A DNA stretch of 21,457 bases, from contig CAVFRF010000001.1 of NCBI GenBank assembly GCA_963624975.1, forward strand, positions 1 to 21,457, read 5' to 3'. The notes under the pieces were generated by a model. That model saw only the letters and a list, made by a program, of their open reading frames with translations. It was not told the origin of the DNA and searched no databases. Position numbers and translations under genes: made by a program. This DNA is from CAVLCC01 sp963624975 (GTDB lineage Bacteria > Actinomycetota > Coriobacteriia > Coriobacteriales > CADBOM01). This document shows positions 1 through 8,887 of the stretch, in pieces (positions within the stretch are counted from its first letter, which is position 1; each line of letters starts with the position of its first letter).

Positions 1-3000
1 GCGTCCTTGTCCAGCACGCCCGGGGTCACCTTCAGGGTGCCCTCGGTCTTGGTCACGTTGTAGTTGCCGTCGACGTAGCCCGCTCCCTTGGTGTAGACGA
101 TGGTGTTGTCGACCTCGTCGCCCGCGTTGAGCGCGCTGCCGGTGGCCTCGAGGCCGGAGACCTCGCCTGCCACGAAGCCGTCGCCCGCCACGGTCACGAC
201 GGGCCTGGTGAGCGCCGTGCCGTCGTAGGGCTTCTCGGCGGTCTCGGAGGTCAGGGTCACGTCGCGCTTGGCGATGGCCAGCGAGCCGTCGGTCACCACG
301 AACTCCACCTCGGAGAAGTTCTGGCTGGTGTTGGCGAACTGGCCCTTGGACAGGCCCATGGCGTACGCGTCGTCGGAGGCGTTGATGCCCTTGGCCACTG
401 CCGCCGACTGCGCGGGCGCGCTGAAGTCGGCCGTGGTGTAGAGCGGGTTGCTCGTCTCCACGGCGTAGCCGGACACGCTCTGCTCGGAGCCGTTGTACTT
501 CACGTTGCCGGTGGCGCCCTTGATGGTCACGGTGACCTTGCCGGCCACGGGGGTGACCTTCAGCGTGCCGTACTCGACGGTGATGGTGTAGTTGTCGAGG
601 TTGGTGCCGGCCTTGGCCTCGTAGGTGTAGCCGTTGGAGACCTCGCCCACGTTGGTGATGGTTCCGCTATATGCGATGTCGACGCCCTCGCCGTTGGCAA
701 AGCCGCTCTGCGTCGCCATCTCGTGCTTGACCAGCGCCTCGCCGTTATAGACCCTCTCGGCCGATGCCGACTTGAGCGTCACGGCAGCCGGGCTGATCAC
801 CAGCGATCCGGCGGTGGTGTTGACCTTGAACTTCTCGGTCACGTCGTTGCCGGCCGTATCGGTCACGACCGGGGTGCCGGTGATGGCGTTGGCGTAGGTG
901 CCGGCGTCCTTCTTCTTGGGGTTGTCGGTGCTCAGACCCGACACGGTGTACTTGTTGCCCTCGATCTCGAACTCGGTGGCCACCAGTCCCGTGGCCTCGT
1001 GCTCGTTGCCGTCGTAGGTCGCGGTGGCAGAGTTGGCCACCACCGTGATCTCGTACTCGGCGTACTGGCTGGTCACCGTGAGAGTGCCCTCGGTGGTGGA
1101 GATGTCGTAGTTGCCCTCGAGCGTGCCTTCGTTCAGGTCGTAGCTAAAAGCGTTCTTGGAGCTGCCCACGGCTGTCTGCGTGCCGGTCACGTCGTAGGTC
1201 GCACCCTCATTGGCGGCAAAGCCGTCACCGCCCACGGTCACATAGTGGTTGGTGAGCGGGGTGCCGTCGTAGGTCTTGCTGTCGGTCGCAGAGGTGAGCG
1301 TCACCTTGCGCTTGGCGATGTCGAGCTTGCCATCGGTCACCTCGAACTTCACGTTGGTGAAGTTGGTGGTGTCGCCGTTGGAGAACTGGCTCTCGGCCAG
1401 ACCCATCTTGTAGCTTCCGGCGTTGGTGCCCTCGGCCTTGGCGGTGCCGTCGAAGCTCACCTTGTCCTGCGTATACAGCTTGTTGCTGGCGCTGAAGGCG
1501 TAGCCCTCCACGCTGTGCAGGTCGCCGTCGTAGGTCTTGGAGTCGCTGTTGCCCACGATGGTCACGACGACCTCGCTGGTAACGGGCGAGACCGTCAGCG
1601 AGCCAAGCTCCTTGGCGATGGTGTAGTTGCCCTCGAGCGTGCCCTCGTTCAGCGTGTAGCCGAACTCGTTGTCGCTGGTGCCGGCGTTGGTCTGCGTGCC
1701 GGTCACGCTATAGGTCGCGCCCTGCCCGGCCACGAAGCCGTCGCCGCCAACGGTCACCGTGGAGTTGGTGAGCGCGGTGCCGTCGTAGGTCTTGGAGTCT
1801 GTCGCGGAGGTGAGCGTGACCTCGCGCGGCGTGATGGTCATCGAGCCGTCGGTCACCTCGAAGCTAACGTTCTCGGCATAGAAGCTCGCGCTCGTGCTCG
1901 AGAACTGTTCAGCCGTCAGGCCCATGGCCGTGGTGCCGACGTCGGTGCGGGCCGCCTCGGCGGTGCCGCTGAAGGCGATGTCGTCCTGGGTGAAGAGCGA
2001 CGTGGCCTTGCCGTCGATGGTGATGCCGGTCACCTTGTAGCCGGTGACCTTCTGCTCGGATCCGCTGTACTTCTGCGAATCGGTGTTGCCCGCGATGGTC
2101 ACGACGACCTTGGCGTTGCTCTTCTCAACGGTGAGCGTGCCCTCGGTCTTGGTGATGGTGTAGTTGCTGAGCTTGGTGCCCTCGTTGGCAGCGTAGGTGA
2201 ACGCGTTGGCGGAGCTGCCAACCGCGGTCTGGCTGCCGGTGAAGGTAGGCGTGATGCCCTGGCCCTCGACCCAGCCCTCGTTGGCGGCCAGCGCGGTATC
2301 GCCGTTCACGAGCGCGGTACCGTCGTAGGGCTTGCTCAGGTCGGCCGAAGCCAGCGTCACGGCCTTCGGCGCGACGACCAGGTTGGCCGGGGTCACGGTT
2401 ACGTTGAACTGCTTGGACACGTCGTTGCCACTGGCATCCGTTACCACGGCGGTGCCGGAGGTGGTGGTCGCATAGGTGCCGGCATCGGTGCCCGCTGCCC
2501 CCACGGTGAGGCCGGAGACCGTGTAGGTCTGGCCGTTGTGCTCGAACGTGTTGGACACGAGGCCCGTCACGGTCTGCTCGGTGCCGTTGTAGGTTACCTC
2601 GCCGCCGTTGGCCTGCAGCGTGATCTCGTACGGAGCCTCGCGGTCGGTCACGGTGAGGGTGCCCTCGGCGGTCGTGATGTTGTAGTTGTCGAGGTTGGTG
2701 CCCTCGGCAGCCTTCCAGCTGCCGTCCTTCACGGTGCTCTTGGAGCTGCCCACTGCGGTCTGCGAACCCTCGATGGTGGCAGACGCGATGCCCTGGCCCT
2801 CCACGAATCCAGAGGTGCTGAACTTGTCGGTGGTCAGCGCCTCGCCGTCCCACTCCTTGCTGGCGGAGCCGGCGGTGATGGTCGCGTCCTTCTTGGCGAT
2901 GGTGAGCTTGCCGTCGGTCACGTTGAACTTCACGTTGGTGAAGTTGGTGGTGTCGGCGTTGGAGAACTTGCCCTCGAGGCCCATGGCGTAGTCGCCGGCA

Positions 3001-6000
3001 TCGGTGCCCTTGGCAACGTCGGTGCCGCTGAAGTTCGTCTTGTCCTGCGTGTAGAGCGAGTTGCTGCTCGCAAACGAGTAGCCCTCGACCTTCTGCTCGG
3101 TGCCGTTGTAGGTCTTGGTGGCGGTGGCGCCCACGATGGTCACGACCACCTCGTCGGTCACGGGCGTGACTTTGAGGGTGCCCTCGCTCTTGGTGATGGT
3201 GTAGTTGCCGTTCTCGCCCTCGGTGGCTCCGCCGGTGAGGGCGTAGGTGAACGTGTTGGCGCTCTCGCCGGCGTTGGTCTGCGTGCCGGTCACGGTGGCG
3301 CTGTAGCCCTCGCTGCCCACGAAGCCGTCGCCGCTCACGGTCACCTCGGAGTTGGTGAGCGCGGTGCCGTCGTAGACCTTCTCGTCGTCGGCGGAGGTGA
3401 GCGTGACCTCGCGCTTGGCGATGGCCAGCTCGCCGTCGGTCACGCTGAACTTCACATTAGTGTAGTTGCCGCCGGTGTACGAGAACTGCGTGTCGGCCAG
3501 GCCCATGGCATAGGTGCCGGCGTTGGTCTTGCTCACGCTGGCGCTGCCGGAGCATGCGATGTCGCTCTCCGAAACGCCCGTGGGCAGGCCGGACAGGTCG
3601 TAGCCCGCGACGGTCTGCTCGGTGCCGTTGTACTTCTCGCCGCCCTTGTGGCCGGTAACCTTGATGGTCACCTGATCGGTCACGGGGCTGATGTGCAGGT
3701 TGCCGTCCTCGACCTCGGACACGATGTACTTGCCATCGGTGCTGATCTTGCCAACGGTGCCCTCGGCAAACGTGTACGCGTAGTTGCCTGCGTTGGTACC
3801 AACGCCGCCCTCGAGGGTCACGCCCTCGAAAGTGCCGCCATTGCTGGTGTAGCCCGTCACGCTCTGCTCCGAACCGTTGTAGGTCTTGGTGGCGGAGTTG
3901 GCGGTGAGCTTACTATTTATATAGTAGTAGACGTTGATGGTGCTGCTGCCATCGCGCTCGACCGTGATGGTCGCGCTCTGGTCGGGCACCAGCGTGTAGC
4001 CGTCGATGGCCTTGGCCACGTCGGTCACGCTCACGGTGCTGCCCCAGGCAGCGCCCTTGGTCTCGGAATCGGCAGCCTTCTGGGTGGTGCCGTTCACATA
4101 GTAGTTAACGGTGTAGTTGGCGTTGTCCTTGGCGTAGTAGAAGGTAACGGTGTTGTCGCCCTCGCTCAGCGTCTTGGTAACCTTGGAGTCGCCCACGACG
4201 TGGTAGCCGTCGATAGCGATGGCCTCCTCGGTAACCTCGGTGCCCATCTCGCCATAGTGCGTGAGGGTGTCGGCCAGCTGCGTGCCGGTGCCCTCCTCCA
4301 CGAACTGCACGTTGTAGGCGGTAAGCTCCTGCCAGTTGGCGGTGATGGTCACGTTGCCCGCGGGCATGGTGAAGGTATCTCCGCTGTTGATGGTCGTGGT
4401 GCCGCTAAGACCGGACACGGTCCAGCCGGTGAACTTGTAGCCGTCGCGCGTGGGCTGCTGCTTGACCGTAACGGTCTTGCCCTCCTGCACCGTATACATT
4501 AGTGCATCGGAGTTGTTCCACGTGCCGCCAGCCAGGTCGTACTTAACCTGGAAGCCGCCCACGTACTTCGCGTAGAACGTCTGCGAGCCGTTGACCGTGT
4601 AGGGGAAGGTCGCCGGCTGAGTGAGTTCCTGGTCGAGGTACCAACCCGAGAACGTGTAGGTCACGCCGCCCACGGTCTTGGTCTCGTCGAAGCTCTCGCT
4701 CGTTACGTCGGAAGGCTGGGTGGTGTTGCCGTTGAAGTAGCTCTTGGAGCCCTTGAGCGTCCACTGGCTGCTGCCCGCATCGTGCAGGTAGTACTTGACC
4801 AGCGAGATGCCCTTCATCTTCACGTTGACGTTGCAGTCCACGTGCAGGTCGGGAGTGCTGCTGTTGTTCTTCGAGATCTTGGCAGGCGTGAGGCTGATCT
4901 CCTCGACATCGTCAGCCGTGATCGTAACGCCCAGCTGCTCTTCGATGCTTTCCTTGTAGCTATTGAAGATCTTGTTCCAGTCGTCGGACCCCTTGGTGAT
5001 CACGTTGGTGTTGTTGGGCCACGAAATCACGCGCTGGTCCACGTTGTCGAAGCAGTTCTTGTTGTTGGTCCAGGTGGCATCGGTCACGTTGACCTTGGCG
5101 TTGCCGCTCAGAGGTCCGCCCCAGTTGCCGGTGTCGTTGGAGTTGGCGTCCTTGGTGGGGTCGAGCAGATAGTACACCAGGGCTTCGTCGGTCGAGGTGG
5201 TGGAGGCCACGACAGTGATCTGCTTGGTGGCCGTCACGACCGTGCCGTCGGAATTGGTGACGGTCGCCGTAACCTCGGTGGTGCCCTGACGCACGCCGGT
5301 TACCACGCCCGCGCTGCTCACGGTGAGAATCTCGTCGTTGCCAGAAGACCACTCCACGGTGCCCGAAGCCTCAGCCGGCTCGAACGTGACGGAGAGGTCG
5401 GTGGTCGCAAACTGCGTGACCTCGTCGGCACCCGAGATGCTGATGCCGGTCGCAGGCACGGCGGACTCCACGGTAACGGTGAAGGTCTCGGACTTGGTCG
5501 AGCCTCTCCGGCTGGTCTTATATGTATGCGTAACCGTAACCGTGCCGGCCGCAAAACCTGTAACAGTGGCCGTGCTAGATGTACCAGAAACGGTAGCCAC
5601 GTTGGAATTTGAACTAGACCAGCTATTGCTATAGTTTGCACTCGTACCCGTCAGGGTTTTCGTCTCGCCAATCTTGATCGTATAGTCGCTGGTGCTGTCG
5701 ACAGCAACCACAGCTGCGGTGTTGGCGTTGGAGAACATGCTGGCAAACGAGTACACGAACTTGTTCGCCTTGGAAACGACTTCGTTGGTCGTGGTGGTCT
5801 CGGTGGTGGCAGTAGAGGAAGTCTCCTGCTTGGCGGCAGGCTCGGACTGCTCGATGGGGGTGGGTTCCTCGGCAGCGGGCTCGTCCTGCTCCTGCTCGGT
5901 AACGAGCGTTACCACTACGCCGGAAGCCAGAGCGTCGGCCGAGATGGTGTAGACGCCCTCGTCGTTGGCAACGATCTCGGCTGCCATGGAAGATCCGACC

Positions 6001-6485
6001 TTGGCCGTGACCTTGCTCAGCACATAGCCGCTATCGGCAGTGGCCGTGAACTCGAACTTCTGGTCGACGGGCACGGTGACCTCGTGAGCCGGTGCCACGA
6101 TGTTCTGACCCATGTAGGTGGCATACGCGTTGTTGAGCACGAACTCGACGTCGACCGTGTCGGCATCTTCCTGCTTGGCAGGAGCCGTGCTGTCGGTCGC
6201 GTCGGTTGCAGCGGCCTCGTCGGCCGTGGCAGCCTCGTCGGCTGCAGCTGCCTGCTCGTCCGCAGCTGCGTCGGCAGCCTCGGAAGCGGCCTGCTCGAGT
6301 TCGGCCTGCTCGGCGGCAGCCTCTGCATCGGCGCTGGCGGCATATGCGTTCGAAAGCGCTGTTGCGGGCAATCCCATCCCCAGCATCACGAACGAAAGCA
6401 CTACCGCGAGCACCTTGTATCCCAGCGGATACTGTGCCGTCGCGCTTGCACCCATCCCAATATTCTTGCTGTTGTCTCTCTTCAT
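1..6485 (-). CDS. Giant secreted MBG-repeat surface protein/adhesin, C-terminus beyond the window
   Basis: An uninterrupted minus-strand frame runs from ATG at 6485 off the left edge (about 2161 codons seen, no stop). GAGGTG lies just upstream of the ATG. Residues 1-49 form a long signal peptide: basic start, hydrophobic segment around 24-45, likely cleavage after SNAYA. An Ala/Glu/Asp-rich stretch follows (about 50-110). Two BIG2-like Ig domains lie at roughly 262-340 and 342-427 (VATVSG and ILTVSSAGVVTG signatures). InlB B-repeat-like segments (FSGWYLDQEL, YDLAGGTW...GYKFTGW) cover about 600-718, and two MucBP-like units about 720-858. From about residue 862 on there are roughly 15 MBG/YDG-type repeats of about 87 residues, marked by KTYDGTALTN or YNGSEQ..GY and by NYTITK.EGTL. 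Such proteins are extracellular and usually mediate adhesion; ligand and anchoring mode are unknown because the C-terminus is missing. Confidence 0.9.
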   Translation of the reverse strand, partial: MKRDNSKNIGMGASATAQYPLGYKVLAVVLSFVMLGMGLPATALSNAYAASADAEAAAEQAELEQAASEAADAAADEQAAAADEAATADEAAATDATDSTAPAKQEDADTVDVEFVLNNAYATYMGQNIVAPAHEVTVPVDQKFEFTATADSGYVLSKVTAKVGSSMAAEIVANDEGVYTISADALASGVVVTLVTEQEQDEPAAEEPTPIEQSEPAAKQETSSTATTETTTTNEVVSKANKFVYSFASMFSNANTAAVVAVDSTSDYTIKIGETKTLTGTSANYSNSWSSSNSNVATVSGTSSTATVTGFAAGTVTVTHTYKTSRRGSTKSETFTVTVESAVPATGISISGADEVTQFATTDLSVTFEPAEASGTVEWSSGNDEILTVSSAGVVTGVRQGTTEVTATVTNSDGTVVTATKQITVVASTTSTDEALVYYLLDPTKDANSNDTGNWGGPLSGNAKVNVTDATWTNNKNCFDNVDQRVISWPNNTNVITKGSDDWNKIFNSYKESIEEQLGVTITADDVEEISLTPAKISKNNSSTPDLHVDCNVNVKMKGISLVKYYLHDAGSSQWTLKGSKSYFNGNTTQPSDVTSESFDETKTVGGVTYTFSGWYLDQELTQPATFPYTVNGSQTFYAKYVGGFQVKYDLAGGTWNNSDALMYTVQEGKTVTVKQQPTRDGYKFTGWTVSGLSGTTTINSGDTFTMPAGNVTITANWQELTAYNVQFVEEGTGTQLADTLTHYGEMGTEVTEEAIAIDGYHVVGDSKVTKTLSEGDNTVTFYYAKDNANYTVNYYVNGTTQKAADSETKGAAWGSTVSVTDVAKAIDGYTLVPDQSATITVERDGSSTINVYYYINSKLTANSATKTYNGSEQSVTGYTSNGGTFEGVTLEGGVGTNAGNYAYTFAEGTVGKISTDGKYIVSEVEDGNLHISPVTDQVTIKVTGHKGGEKYNGTEQTVAGYDLSGLPTGVSESDIACSGSASVSKTNAGTYAMGLADTQFSYTGGNYTNVKFSVTDGELAIAKREVTLTSADDEKVYDGTALTNSEVTVSGDGFVGSEGYSATVTGTQTNAGESANTFTYALTGGATEGENGNYTITKSEGTLKVTPVTDEVVVTIVGATATKTYNGTEQKVEGYSFASSNSLYTQDKTNFSGTDVAKGTDAGDYAMGLEGKFSNADTTNFTNVKFNVTDGKLTIAKKDATITAGSASKEWDGEALTTDKFSTSGFVEGQGIASATIEGSQTAVGSSKSTVKDGSWKAAEGTNLDNYNITTAEGTLTVTDREAPYEITLQANGGEVTYNGTEQTVTGLVSNTFEHNGQTYTVSGLTVGAAGTDAGTYATTTSGTAVVTDASGNDVSKQFNVTVTPANLVVAPKAVTLASADLSKPYDGTALVNGDTALAANEGWVEGQGITPTFTGSQTAVGSSANAFTYAANEGTKLSNYTITKTEGTLTVEKSNAKVVVTIAGNTDSQKYSGSEQKVTGYKVTGITIDGKATSLFTQDDIAFSGTAEAARTDVGTTAMGLTAEQFSSTSASFYAENVSFEVTDGSMTITPREVTLTSATDSKTYDGTALTNSTVTVGGDGFVAGQGATYSVTGTQTNAGTSDNEFGYTLNEGTLEGNYTIAKELGSLTVSPVTSEVVVTIVGNSDSKTYDGDLHSVEGYAFSASNKLYTQDKVSFDGTAKAEGTNAGSYKMGLAESQFSNGDTTNFTNVKFEVTDGKLDIAKRKVTLTSATDSKTYDGTPLTNHYVTVGGDGFAANEGATYDVTGTQTAVGSSKNAFSYDLNEGTLEGNYDISTTEGTLTVTSQYAEYEITVVANSATATYDGNEHEATGLVATEFEIEGNKYTVSGLSTDNPKKKDAGTYANAITGTPVVTDTAGNDVTEKFKVNTTAGSLVISPAAVTLKSASAERVYNGEALVKHEMATQSGFANGEGVDIAYSGTITNVGEVSNGYTYEAKAGTNLDNYTITVEYGTLKVTPVAGKVTVTIKGATGNVKYNGSEQSVSGYAVETSNPLYTTADFSAPAQSAAVAKGINASDDAYAMGLSKGQFANTSQNFSEVEFVVTDGSLAIAKRDVTLTSETAEKPYDGTALTRPVVTVAGDGFVAGEVSGLEATGSALNAGDEVDNTIVYTKGAGYVDGNYNVTKTEGTLKVTPGVLDKD
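215..3900 (-). repeat. Tandem MBG/YDG-type protein repeats, about 15 copies
   Basis: Within the adhesin, two alternating repeat types follow each other at about 260-bp spacing. One begins near (T/V)YDGTALTN, the other near YNG(S/T)EQ.V.GY. YDG/YNG-type motifs fall near 3885, 3635, 3375, 3110, 2855, 2595, 2330, 2070, 1790, 1535, 1275, 1015, 755, 495 and 230. Copies differ in sequence, so this is an old, diverged array rather than a recent exact amplification. Confidence 0.75.
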
Positions 6486-6611
6486 CTTCCCCACCTCATC
6501 AGTCGTTTCCCAGGGGTTGCCATCCCCTTCGAGTGATGTAATTCGTTTAGCAGCCCCCCCCCGCACGCCATCAGGGCGCACGAAGACAGACTCCTAAGTA
6601 GAAAGATTATA
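6486..6611 (-). promoter_or_regulatory. Promoter and leader of the adhesin gene
   Basis: A perfect TATAAT lies on the minus strand at 6611-6606, with no convincing -35 box. A start near 6599 would give a leader of about 113 nt. This leader contains a run of nine G (minus strand, 6554-6562), a small hairpin (AAGGGG and CCCCT around ATGGCAA, 6512-6529) and the GAGGTG ribosome-binding site. I could not match the leader to a known riboswitch class. Confidence 0.5.
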
Positions 6612-6669
6612 GCGCGGGTTGCCTTTTGAAGCTACTTATATATGTCAAAGACCTCCAAATGTTGCATAA

Positions 6670-6689
6670 CACGTTGATTTATCGACGTG
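6670..6689. promoter_or_regulatory. 20-bp near-perfect palindrome between adhesin and lipoprotein genes
   Basis: The sequence CACGTTGATTTATCGACGTG is an inverted repeat (CACGT...ACGTG, with inner GAT/ATC) with a single mismatched pair. It lies between the divergent adhesin and lipoprotein genes, about 60 bp upstream of the adhesin -10 and about 100 bp upstream of the lipoprotein -10. It is a plausible operator for a dimeric regulator; no regulator can be named. Confidence 0.35.
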
Positions 6690-6791
6690 AACGCAAGTGC
6701 GGGCAGCTGCAGCGGCATCGGCAGCGACGTTTGAACTGCGCAATCCTGAGCGAGAGCGCACGCCGCAGAAGACCCCACGGCAATCCCGGGG

Positions 6792-6805
6792 TATAATTTG
6801 CGCTA
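6792..6805 (+). promoter_or_regulatory. -10 box of the lipoprotein gene, leaderless arrangement
   Basis: A perfect TATAAT at 6792-6797 ends eight bases before the ATG at 6806. Transcription should therefore begin at or next to the start codon, leaving no room for a ribosome-binding site. The -35 region (around 6769-6775) is poor. Confidence 0.6.
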
Positions 6806-7744
6806 ATGATTGCCACGCGTCACATAGGGGTCGTCGCCCGTTCGTTGCTTGCGGCAACGCTGGTCGCGTGCGCCCTAGTGGCAGCGGGAGCGGTCGCGGG
6901 TTGTTCGGGCGGAGGCGACCAGACCAGCGGGGCATCGTTTACCCCGGCCACCAGCATCTCGGAATCGAGCTTCGACGAAGGCTCGGCCACAGGCTCCAAC
7001 GGAGTGCTCGTGGACACCTCGCATTCCTCCGACGGCTACGTGGGCATCTCGGCCACAGCCGAATCGCGCCTAAAGGTGCAGGTCATGAGCGGCGACGGCA
7101 CCACCAACTACGACCTCTCGCAAGATGGCACCGCCATCATCTGCCCCCTCACCTCCGGCAGTGGCACCTACACCGTGCGCGTGATGCAGAACACCTCGGG
7201 CAACAACTACGTGGAGCTGTATTCCACCACGTTCGATGCCAGCATCGAGCCGGAAACCGCTCCGTACCTGCACCCCAACGTGGCGTGCAACTTCTCCGAG
7301 AGCAGCGCCTGCGTGGCCAAGGCGCGCGAGCTCGTGGCCAGCGCCACCAACCAGGGCGAGGCGGTGCAGGCCATCTGCACGTGGGTGGTGGACAACATCT
7401 CCTACGACAGTGCCAAGGCCTCGCAGCTCCAAGATGCCACTGGCTACATGCCCGACCCCGATTCAACGCTGGCCTCGGGCAGCGGCGTGTGCTTCGACTA
7501 CGCAAGCCTGGGCGCGGCGATGCTGCGCAGCCAGGGCATAGCCACGCAAATCGTGACCGGCTACGTTTCGCCCGACGACATCTACCATGCGTGGATCATG
7601 GTCTACATCGACGGCACGTGGATATCGGGGCAGTTCAGCGTGAACTCCGACACGTGGTCGCGCGTGGACCTCACCTTCGCGGCAAGCGGGGGCGGCTCAA
7701 ACGTGGGAGACGGCAAAAGCTACACGGATAGGTTCGTTTACTAG
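6806..7744 (+). CDS. Transglutaminase-like (papain-fold) lipoprotein
   Basis: 312 residues. The N-terminus is a lipoprotein signal: Arg-containing start, hydrophobic stretch and lipobox AVAGC with Cys33, followed by a Gly/Ser-rich linker. The C-terminal half resembles the transglutaminase core: GSGVCFDYASL with Cys229, HAWIMVYIDGTW with His261, and RVDLTFA with Asp288 as the likely triad. A helix before it (VQAICTWVVDNISYD) is also typical of this superfamily. Residues 60-155 form an unrecognised beta-rich region. The protein should sit on the outer face of the membrane. Bacterial members act as cysteine proteases, cross-linkers or peptidoglycan-associated enzymes; the substrate here is unknown. 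It precedes the pilus-like operon by about 70 bp but seems to have its own promoter. Confidence 0.85.
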   Translation: MIATRHIGVVARSLLAATLVACALVAAGAVAGCSGGGDQTSGASFTPATSISESSFDEGSATGSNGVLVDTSHSSDGYVGISATAESRLKVQVMSGDGTTNYDLSQDGTAIICPLTSGSGTYTVRVMQNTSGNNYVELYSTTFDASIEPETAPYLHPNVACNFSESSACVAKARELVASATNQGEAVQAICTWVVDNISYDSAKASQLQDATGYMPDPDSTLASGSGVCFDYASLGAAMLRSQGIATQIVTGYVSPDDIYHAWIMVYIDGTWISGQFSVNSDTWSRVDLTFAASGGGSNVGDGKSYTDRFVY

Positions 7745-7765
7745 AGATTAGCGCCCATTGCGGCT

Positions 7766-7773
7766 TATATTAT
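7766..7773 (+). promoter_or_regulatory. Candidate -10 for the pilus-like operon
   Basis: TATATTAT lies between the lipoprotein stop and the first pilus gene. It would start transcription near 7780, about 35 nt before the chosen start at 7816. That makes an in-frame ATG at 7780 an unlikely start, because it would have no ribosome-binding site. No clear -35 is visible. Confidence 0.35.
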
Positions 7774-7815
7774 GCGACAATGCAGGAGTCTGTATTCAAC
7801 GAAGGTGGGAGTTCG

Positions 7816-8868
7816 ATGGCAGATCGATATTTGGAGAGCAGCGCTATAAGCGCATTTTGCAGCAGCCTGGCAACGATGCTGGCTGCGGGCGTGCAGACCG
7901 ACGAAGCCGTGCAGATGCTGGCCGAGAACCGCGAGCAGTCGCAGTTCAAGCGCGTTTGCGACAAGGTGTACGCCAAGCTCATCGAGGGCTGCACGCTTTC
8001 GGAAGCCATGGAGGGTTCGGGAGCGTTCCCGTCATATGCGGTCGAGATGGTCCGCGTGGGCGAGCGCGCCGGCCGCACCGAGCGCGTGTTGCGCAACCTT
8101 GGCCACTACTACGAGAACGAGGACAACACGTTCTCTAAGCTGCGCAACGCGGTGGGCTACCCGGCGGCGCTGCTGTGCATCATGAGCGTGATTCTGGCGT
8201 TCACCGTGGTGGTGATTCTTCCCATCTTCACCAAGGCCTACGAAGACATGGCCGGGTCGCTCTCGTCCGGTTCGTTCGGAACGGTGGGGGCTTCGATCGC
8301 CATCGGCTGGGTGGCTCTGGCCATCGTTCTGGTGGCCACCATAGTGGCGCTCTACATAGCCATGCGCTCGCGCACCCAGTCGGGCCGCATCGCGGTGATG
8401 CACCTTCTCGAAAAGATTCCCGGCACCAAGGGCGCGCTCTACCAGATGGCGCTTTCGCGCTTCACCGCCGCGCTGGCGGCGTTCGTCGCCTCGGGCGTGC
8501 AGGAAGATATCGCGATGGAAGAGGCCATCGCGACCGTGGGGCACGAAGCTCTTGCAAATAAGCTCGAGCTTGCCCACAAGTCGATGACCAACCTCGAGAA
8601 CCCCCGCAGCATGGCGCAGGCGATCGTGGAGCACGAGGTGTTCGAGCCAATCTACGGACGCATGCTCCTGGTGGGCATGCGCTCGGGTTCTACCGACGAC
8701 GTGCTATCGCACCTGTCCGACGTGTTCTTCGAAGATTCCACCCAGCAGATCGACCGCGCGGTGAACAGCGTCGAGCCCGTGCTTGCCGCGTTTCTCACCA
8801 TCGCCGTGGGTGCCACGCTCATTGCGGTGATGCTGCCGCTCATCGGCATCATGGGATCGATGATCTAG
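7816..8868 (+). CDS. Type II secretion/type IV pilus F-family platform protein (GspF/PilC-like)
   Basis: 350 residues from ATG 7816, chosen over the in-frame ATG at 7780 because GAAGGTGGGAG precedes it at normal spacing. GspF/PilC proteins form the inner-membrane platform that works with the assembly and retraction ATPases. Two T2SSF-like halves are visible. The first has the cytoplasmic helical bundle (LATMLAAGVQTDEAVQMLAE, MVRVGERAGRTERVL). The second repeats it (LSRFTAALAAFVASGVQEDIAMEEA, LLVGMRSGSTDDVLSHLSD). Membrane segments lie at about 114-138, 157-183 and 322-346. The length is close to the family norm, though slightly short. It is the first gene of a tightly packed operon that ends with pilT. 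Confidence 0.9.
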   Translation: MADRYLESSAISAFCSSLATMLAAGVQTDEAVQMLAENREQSQFKRVCDKVYAKLIEGCTLSEAMEGSGAFPSYAVEMVRVGERAGRTERVLRNLGHYYENEDNTFSKLRNAVGYPAALLCIMSVILAFTVVVILPIFTKAYEDMAGSLSSGSFGTVGASIAIGWVALAIVLVATIVALYIAMRSRTQSGRIAVMHLLEKIPGTKGALYQMALSRFTAALAAFVASGVQEDIAMEEAIATVGHEALANKLELAHKSMTNLENPRSMAQAIVEHEVFEPIYGRMLLVGMRSGSTDDVLSHLSDVFFEDSTQQIDRAVNSVEPVLAAFLTIAVGATLIAVMLPLIGIMGSMI

Positions 8869-8887
8869 CGGAAGGGCTGGAGGCGCA

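Noticed and set aside
723..4502. 1259-codon open frame on the plus strand
   Set aside because: It is the antisense shadow of the adhesin: GC-rich third positions remove stops from the complementary frame. Its product is a Val/Gly/His/Arg-rich string without domain features, while the minus strand encodes recognisable repeats with signal peptide and ribosome-binding site.
6486..6600. Possible riboswitch in the adhesin leader
   Set aside because: Some structure is present, but I could not match the conserved core of cyclic di-GMP, cyclic di-AMP, cobalamin or other known classes, so no riboswitch is claimed.
7780..7815. Upstream ATG start for the GspF-like protein
   Set aside because: It coincides with the expected transcription start and lacks a ribosome-binding site, whereas ATG 7816 has GAAGGTGGGAG at proper distance.
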